From: Capsulimonas sp039928515
GTDB lineage: Bacteria; Armatimonadota; Armatimonadia; Armatimonadales; Capsulimonadaceae
NCBI RefSeq assembly: GCF_039928515.1
Contig: NZ_JBDSSZ010000176.1
DNA: 9,544 nt
Strand: one strand, 5' to 3'
Shown here: positions 5,994 to 9,544 of the stretch, piece by piece
Layout: each line of letters starts with the position of its first letter
Position numbering within the stretch: the first letter of the stretch is position 1
Position numbers and translations under genes: made by a program
The notes under the pieces: generated by a model
The model's input: only the letters and a program-made list of their open reading frames with translations
Told to the model about the DNA's origin: nothing
The model's database searches: none

Positions 5994-6255
5994 GACGCGC
6001 AGGGGTATTTCCTGCCGATGCAGGGCGACAGCGAGCCGTCGCCGCCCGCGCGGCCACCAGCGCCCGGTGCGCGGTGCCCTGTCCGACATCGGCCTGGCGC
6101 ATGATCTGTTTGATGGACGGCCATTCGCCGCCGTGCTCCTGATGGTATTCGTCGATCCACAGCCGCGCCTTCTCCGTACGCGTCCACCGGCGCAGCGTGC
6201 GCGCGTCGTAGATGGTGACTTCGGCCGCAGTGATCGTTCCGGGCGGGTTCTGCAT
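5986..6255 (-). CDS. Small helix-turn-helix protein of the replication cassette
   Basis: An 89-residue protein. Residues about 29-70 form the recognisable part: EKARLWIDEYHQEHGGEWPS, then the helix-turn-helix IKQIMRQADVGQGTAHRALVAAR (about 48-70). This resembles the N-terminal DNA-binding region of plasmid KfrA-like and GntR-like proteins that read 'WPTIxxIxxxxGVSxGTAxRAL'. The tail is Ala/Arg-rich. The start is well supported: AAAGGAG lies 7 bases before the ATG. It follows the TubC_N-like gene on the same strand, separated by the 6288-6456 repeat element. Likely a DNA-binding accessory or regulator of the element, possibly binding the iteron-like repeats; that partner is a guess. Confidence 0.65.
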   Translation of the reverse strand: MQNPPGTITAAEVTIYDARTLRRWTRTEKARLWIDEYHQEHGGEWPSIKQIMRQADVGQGTAHRALVAARAATARCRPASAGNTPARRE

Positions 6256-6287
6256 GGTTTTCTCCTTTAGTGTTCAAAGAGCCTCCA

Positions 6288-6456
6288 TAAGAACCCGGGT
6301 ATGAAACCCGGGCCTTGGGAGCCTTCGGCTAATCGTCCGTTCCGGACGAAAGAATTGATTGTCGATTGCCGGCATTTGCGTCCGGCACGCGGGTACCCTT
6401 TGGGTGGCTAGTCGCGAAGCGACTCCCAAGGCCCGGCTTTTATAGCCGGGTTCTTA
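6288..6456. repeat. BIME-like element of two inverted hairpin units
   Basis: Both ends read TAAGAACCCGG inwards (6288 on plus; 6456 on minus). Each arm then folds into a GC hairpin: CCCGGGT-ATGAA-ACCCGGG on the left, CCCGGCT-TTTAT-AGCCGGG on the right. The spacer GGCCTTGGGAG follows in both, then a second hairpin (AGCC-TTC-GGCT on the left; AGTCGC-GAA-GCGACT on the right). The stem positions that differ between arms differ in a paired way, so the stems are conserved rather than the bases. The centre has more stems (GTCCG-TTC-CGGAC; GCCGG-N9-CCGGC; ACCC-TTT-GGGT), and a further GGTGCG/CGCACC hairpin lies just outside at 6462-6479. This is the architecture of REP pairs (BIMEs). The right end supplies the TAA stop of the TubC_N-like gene. 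Confidence 0.75.
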
Positions 6457-6801
6457 CCGACGGTGCGCAGCTTCGCACCCAAGTCCAAGGAGCGCCCCCG
6501 CTGCAAACGGATCCGATGGATCGCTATACCCCTCCGGTAAATCGCAAAGAGCTCGAAACTTTGCAATCTTTGCGTCTCTTGTCTGATCGCATGCGGCGTA
6601 CGCCGCCGCGAGCGCCGTGCGGCAGCGGGCGATGCGGGTGATCTCGGCCCGGTGGTCGTCGATGGCGGCGCGCAGCTTGGGGTTGATCGCCGATGTGTTG
6701 CCCGAAACGGCGAGCGCGCCGTCGACGATCCCCAGTTCGATCTCCCGATCCGCCAGCGCCCGCAGGGCTTGCGCCAGCGTCGGCTTCAGATTTTCTCCCA
6801 T
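6454..6801 (-). CDS. TubC_N-like small protein coupled to the primase
   Basis: A 115-residue protein. Residues about 8-60 (LAQALRALADREIELGIVDG, then ALAVSG and NPKLRAAIDDHRAEITRIA) fit the TubC_N docking-domain pattern: helix, two short strands around 'DGxLxV', then 'LxxxxxxxKxxI'. That fold is known from NRPS/PKS docking, but small TubC_N-like proteins are also found in phage and plasmid replication loci. The middle (60-90) has Ala- and Cys-containing helices. The ATG at 6801 lies inside the last codons of the primase gene (16-base overlap) and GAGGAAG lies 9 bases upstream, so translation is coupled. The stop TAA is the outer end of the 6288-6456 element, and the last residues (about 105-115) are encoded by the hairpin next to it, so the C-terminus may have been altered by the repeat. 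It probably assists the primase-helicase by protein contact; this is inference. Confidence 0.75.
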   Translation of the reverse strand: MGENLKPTLAQALRALADREIELGIVDGALAVSGNTSAINPKLRAAIDDHRAEITRIARCRTALAAAYAACDQTRDAKIAKFRALCDLPEGYSDPSDPFAAGALLGLGCEAAHRR

Positions 6802-9299
6802 TGCTTTGCTTCCTCATGATTGGTAAGGCTTTTTTGAAAAGTAGACATTGTAGACAAAGTAGACAAAGAGTCCCGGGTTGTTTCGGGAGAAAAAAGATTC
6901 GTCCGAGAATCATGGGGTTTCGAGTCTACATTGTCTACAATGTCTACGATCGACTCCATGCCTTCCTGGCGCATTCCAATGCCGATCCAACCGCGAGAAT
7001 GGGCCGCGCCGACGTTCTTGACTGGGATGATCGCATGCGATTCTTGCAGCCTTCGTCCAAAGGTCTGCTTGCCGATCGGGCGCTCGGCGTTTTCTTCGCA
7101 CCATTGTAAATAGGAAGTGTAAAGCGCGGCGCCGGTGATTTGGAGCGTCGGAAGGATCACGCAGCGCTCCTCTAAGAATGCTTGCAGGACGTCCATTTCG
7201 CCCCGGTAATCGTCTGTCGCGGCGACCACGGCGGCGGGGTCGCCCAGACCACGCTCGCGCCACTCCTGGCAGCCGCGCACGGCCCAGGCGAGGATGCCGG
7301 GCAGTTCAGTGAGGAGCTTGTCAGGCAGACGTCCGTCGCGCTCGCATTCGGGAATGGTCTCAGTGAAGGGGATCATCTTGATCCGGCGCCAGACGCCATG
7401 GTCCGCGCCCCGGATCTGCGGCTTGTGGTTGGCGGCGAACCAAATCTTGAACGCCGGCGTGAACTCGAAGTATTCTTGATGCAAAAATCGTGCTCGGATA
7501 CGGTCCCCACCCGTCAGTTGTTTGACCAAGCCTTCGGCGACGCGCTTGCCGTCGTCCACTTCCGTGGTCGCCACCAAACGCATTCCGATCAATCCCGCGA
7601 TCTCGTTGTTCGGGCCGCCGCCGCTGCGGTCTTTCGCGATCAGCATGTCCGGCGCCGCCTGCATCCCGTACTCCCCCAGCAGGGCGAGCAGGGTCGAAAT
7701 CAAGGTACTCTTGCCATTGGCGCCCGAGCCATGTAAGAAGAATAAGCACTGAGCGCCGGTGTCGCCTGTGAGAGAATATCCGGCGGCGCGCTGGACAAAC
7801 GCGCGCACGTCAGCGTCCGGCAAGACGCGCGTGAGAAAGGCGTCCCACAGCGGGCACTTGGCCTCGGCGGCGTAGGGCGCCGGGATCTGTTTAGTGATCA
7901 GATCGTCTCGGCGATGCGGCCCCAGAGCCCCCGTTCTGAGGTCCAGAGTCCCATTGGCGGCGCAGATGCGCCAGCGGTCCGTGTCCAGCTCGTCGACACC
8001 CACGGGGACACCTGGTTCGGACTGCGCGAGATTGATCATCGCTTCGATCCGCCCGCGCGATTCGGAACGGCGCGCGAACGCCGCACACTCCTTGCGCTGC
8101 GCGTCACTCCCGATCGCCGCCGCCTCGGTGTAGAGCGTGCGCACGACATCCTTCGCCCGCTGCTTGATCTGCTCGCTTTCATCGCGACGCCAGCAGCGCC
8201 CATCCCAGATCAGCCACGACAGCCACCGATGGCAGTAGCGCAGGTCGGGGCCATGACGTGCGATCAGCCGCTCGGCGTTGCCCAGATCCGTGAACGGAAA
8301 CGCCTCCAGCCCCGCCGGCGTCTCGGCGCCTGCCACGGACCGCGTCTTCTTCGGCTTCTCGCCAAATCCCAGCCGCCCCAGCGCCCGCGCCGCCGCCGCA
8401 AAGTCGCCCCCATGCTCCAGCGTCGCATACACCCCCATCGGCGTATAGGATTTCTCCGATTCGAACGGCGCCGCATTCGAAGAAAAGACATAAAACAGCC
8501 GCGAATTTGCATAGTTCGATGTTGCCGAGATCCCCACGCCGACTTTGCCCGGGCGCCGCCACAGCCCCAGCGTCCCGCGCTCCCCGGCATGCGTCCACCC
8601 ATGCCGCGCCAGCACCTCGCCAAAGTCGCCGCGCCGGTTGTAATCCTCGCCCGGACGCAGCCCCGCGCCGCGTTTCGGCGCCACGGAACCGATCATCCGT
8701 TCGATATTAATAAATTCATTCAGGATCCGCGCCATCGACAGCAGCCCGGCGCGCTCACGCGCCGTCACCTCGGGAATGGCGCAAAGATCCCCCTGGGTGA
8801 CGACATAGGGCAGCCCCGACGCATGGCACAGCCTCGGCGATCCCGGCGCGACCACATACCCGCCCTCCCCGCGTGTTTCGATCTTCACCTTCCCCGCCGC
8901 CGTCCGCGCCAGCTTCTGATTGCCCTCGATTCCGTCCGGACATCGATAATACAGATGCCGCCCGCCCGACGGCGTTTCCACCCAAACCAGCCGCTCCGCC
9001 ACGCCGATCAGCCCATGCGCCTCGCACAGCTCCCGCCACTCATCCCACGCCTTCGGCTCGTCAAAGTCCAGAACCTCCAGCCGCCCGGACACCACGCCGC
9101 AGACAATCGCGATCCCGCGCGCCCCACGCGTCCCAAACCACTCCCCCAGCCGCCGCGCGCCCGCCGGCGCCCGCTGATACTCGTCCCACGACCCCGTCGC
9201 CGGCGCCTTGCTCCCATCCGTCCGTATCGGGATCACCGACAGCCCCGTCGCCGCATAACGCGTCGCCAGCATCAAAATATCGTCCCGCAATCCCGTCAT
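6786..9299 (-). CDS. Prim-pol/D5-type primase-helicase
   Basis: An 837-residue replication protein of the phage/plasmid type. The N-terminal bifunctional primase-polymerase domain (about 5-190) has the metal-binding motif VLDFDE (76-81; Asp78, Asp80), PSGGRHLYYR (110-119) and ETRGEGGYVVAPGS (141-154). A linker follows (190-400), then a D5_N-like region (about 400-510) and an SF3 helicase domain: Walker A HGSGANGKST (523-532), Walker B LVATTEVDDG (575-584), sensor FAANHKP (621-627) and arginine finger in GVWRRIKMIPF (635-645). Residues about 705-775 are a D5-type winged helix. It would synthesise primers and unwind DNA at the element's origin. The tail (about 783-822) is low-complexity (VDIVDNVDS and STLSTMST) because it is encoded by 9-bp repeats. 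AAAGGA lies 6 bases before the ATG. The start is 31 bases from the right composite repeat. It heads a cassette with the TubC_N-like and HTH genes. Confidence 0.95.
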   Translation of the reverse strand: MTGLRDDILMLATRYAATGLSVIPIRTDGSKAPATGSWDEYQRAPAGARRLGEWFGTRGARGIAIVCGVVSGRLEVLDFDEPKAWDEWRELCEAHGLIGVAERLVWVETPSGGRHLYYRCPDGIEGNQKLARTAAGKVKIETRGEGGYVVAPGSPRLCHASGLPYVVTQGDLCAIPEVTARERAGLLSMARILNEFINIERMIGSVAPKRGAGLRPGEDYNRRGDFGEVLARHGWTHAGERGTLGLWRRPGKVGVGISATSNYANSRLFYVFSSNAAPFESEKSYTPMGVYATLEHGGDFAAAARALGRLGFGEKPKKTRSVAGAETPAGLEAFPFTDLGNAERLIARHGPDLRYCHRWLSWLIWDGRCWRRDESEQIKQRAKDVVRTLYTEAAAIGSDAQRKECAAFARRSESRGRIEAMINLAQSEPGVPVGVDELDTDRWRICAANGTLDLRTGALGPHRRDDLITKQIPAPYAAEAKCPLWDAFLTRVLPDADVRAFVQRAAGYSLTGDTGAQCLFFLHGSGANGKSTLISTLLALLGEYGMQAAPDMLIAKDRSGGGPNNEIAGLIGMRLVATTEVDDGKRVAEGLVKQLTGGDRIRARFLHQEYFEFTPAFKIWFAANHKPQIRGADHGVWRRIKMIPFTETIPECERDGRLPDKLLTELPGILAWAVRGCQEWRERGLGDPAAVVAATDDYRGEMDVLQAFLEERCVILPTLQITGAALYTSYLQWCEENAERPIGKQTFGRRLQESHAIIPVKNVGAAHSRGWIGIGMRQEGMESIVDIVDNVDSKPHDSRTNLFSPETTRDSLSTLSTMSTFQKSLTNHEEAKQWEKI
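6841..6864. repeat. Iteron-like triplet, first array
   Basis: Three copies of GTAGACAWW start at 6841, 6850 and 6859, an exact 9-base period (the last is followed by AAA). On the minus strand they encode STLSTMST near the primase C-terminus. The array is an inverted partner of 6924-6947, differing at one of 24 positions. Confidence 0.85.
6924..6947. repeat. Iteron-like triplet, second array (inverted)
   Basis: Three copies of GTCTACAWW start at 6924, 6933 and 6942, the reverse complement of the 6841-6864 array. On the minus strand they encode VDIVDNVDS. The 59 bases between the arrays hold two small hairpins (TCCCG/CGGGA near 6871-6888 and GATTC/GAATC near 6896-6911). Direct 9-bp repeats beside or in a primase gene suggest binding sites for a replication initiator. 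Confidence 0.85.
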
Positions 9300-9330
9300 G
9301 GGTGGTCCTTTTGTGGTGAAAGTTAGTGGA

Positions 9331-9470
9331 GGCCGCCTAACCCCCCACGCTTTAGCGCGTTTCCCCCCTTCCCTGCAAGCTGCTTCGCAGTGGGAAGTGG
9401 GTGCTGATAACTTGGGACGACATGGCTCTTGACACTGGGTATCGGCCCCTCCGCCCCATCCTGGAGGACA
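9331..9470. repeat. Composite dispersed repeat, right copy
   Basis: Reverse complement of the left block 36-199, without the 15-base tandem duplication. It contains GGCCGCCTAACCCCCC, a TTTAGCGCG hairpin segment, TTCCCTGC, GCTGCTTCGCAGTGGGAAGT and the arm 9418-9470. It begins 31 bases upstream of the primase start, so any primase promoter is probably inside it; I see no clear -35/-10 pair. Confidence 0.7.
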
Positions 9471-9544
9471 AGAAATGTCTGCGATAACACTCTGCTCCCC
9501 AGGATGGGGACGGGGGCCGAAACCTCACGTCAAGAGCCATGTCG
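9418..9544. repeat. 127-bp hairpin element with perfect 16-bp ends
   Basis: CGACATGGCTCTTGAC (9418-9433) and its exact complement (9529-9544) are the ends. The inversion continues imperfectly inwards for about 53 bases per arm (CGGCCCC then CCCCATCCTGG, against CCAGGATGGGG and GGGGGCCG), around a loop of about 21 bases. No ORF. It has the size and shape of a palindromic non-autonomous repeat. The right end coincides with the window end, so the true boundary may lie further out. Confidence 0.7.

Noticed and set aside
6841..6947. CRISPR-like short repeats
   Set aside because: Units are 9 bases, adjacent and without spacers, and the two arrays are inverted; this is an iteron-type pattern.
7914..9326. 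470-codon plus-strand ORF opposite the primase
   Set aside because: It is antisense to a gene with clear catalytic motifs. Its translation is Arg/Pro/His-rich without domains, as expected from the opposite strand of a GC-rich gene.
36..9470. A complete 9.4-kb transposon bounded by terminal inverted repeats
   Set aside because: No transposase or target duplication is visible, and the arm core also occurs at 1691-1880, so a dispersed repeat is the simpler explanation.

Overview
The window is GC-rich bacterial DNA whose genes are separated by many intergenic hairpins and dispersed repeats. No rRNA, tRNA, CRISPR array, transposase or integrase is visible. The organism cannot be named from this sequence. 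The gene style (PAS/RsbT-like regulator, small FG-GAP-like membrane protein, secreted Gly/Ser/Thr-rich protein, many interspersed repeats) would fit a large-genome environmental bacterium such as an Armatimonadota or similar lineage, but that is a weak guess.

Layout. Positions 1-200 hold a composite dispersed repeat. A promoter-like box and a strong hairpin (241-296) precede the only convincing plus-strand gene, a double-PAS protein with a C-terminal RsbT-like ATPase domain (341-1681). A second, hairpin-shaped repeat follows (about 1691-1880). All remaining genes are on the minus strand. They are a two-helix membrane protein with one FG-GAP-like calcium loop (1893-2606), a secreted protein with a clear signal peptide (2752-3360, with promoter and intrinsic terminator), a Fic-family AMP-transferase with a C-terminal winged-helix-like region (3674-5002), a two-helix membrane protein (5118-5738) and some tiny, doubtful ORFs (5780-5993). 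The Fic gene is bracketed by two nearly identical 41-bp direct repeats, each containing a perfect 14-bp-stem palindrome. Each repeat begins 3-4 bases after the stop codon of a minus-strand gene.

The right third is a replication-type cassette read right to left. It has a prim-pol/D5-type primase-helicase (6786-9299), a 115-aa protein with a TubC_N-like domain that overlaps the primase stop by 16 bases, and, after a 169-bp BIME-like double-hairpin element, an 89-aa helix-turn-helix protein with a strong ribosome binding site. The 3' end of the primase gene contains two inverted triplets of a 9-bp iteron-like repeat (GTAGACAWW), a candidate origin or protein-binding locus inside the coding sequence. 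This looks like the replication module of an integrated plasmid, phage or satellite; its integration functions are not in the window.

The right edge (9331-9544) carries the same composite repeat as the left edge, in inverted orientation. Best candidates for something new are the iteron pair in the primase tail, the palindromes around fic, and the BIME-like element that supplies the stop codon of the TubC_N-like gene.
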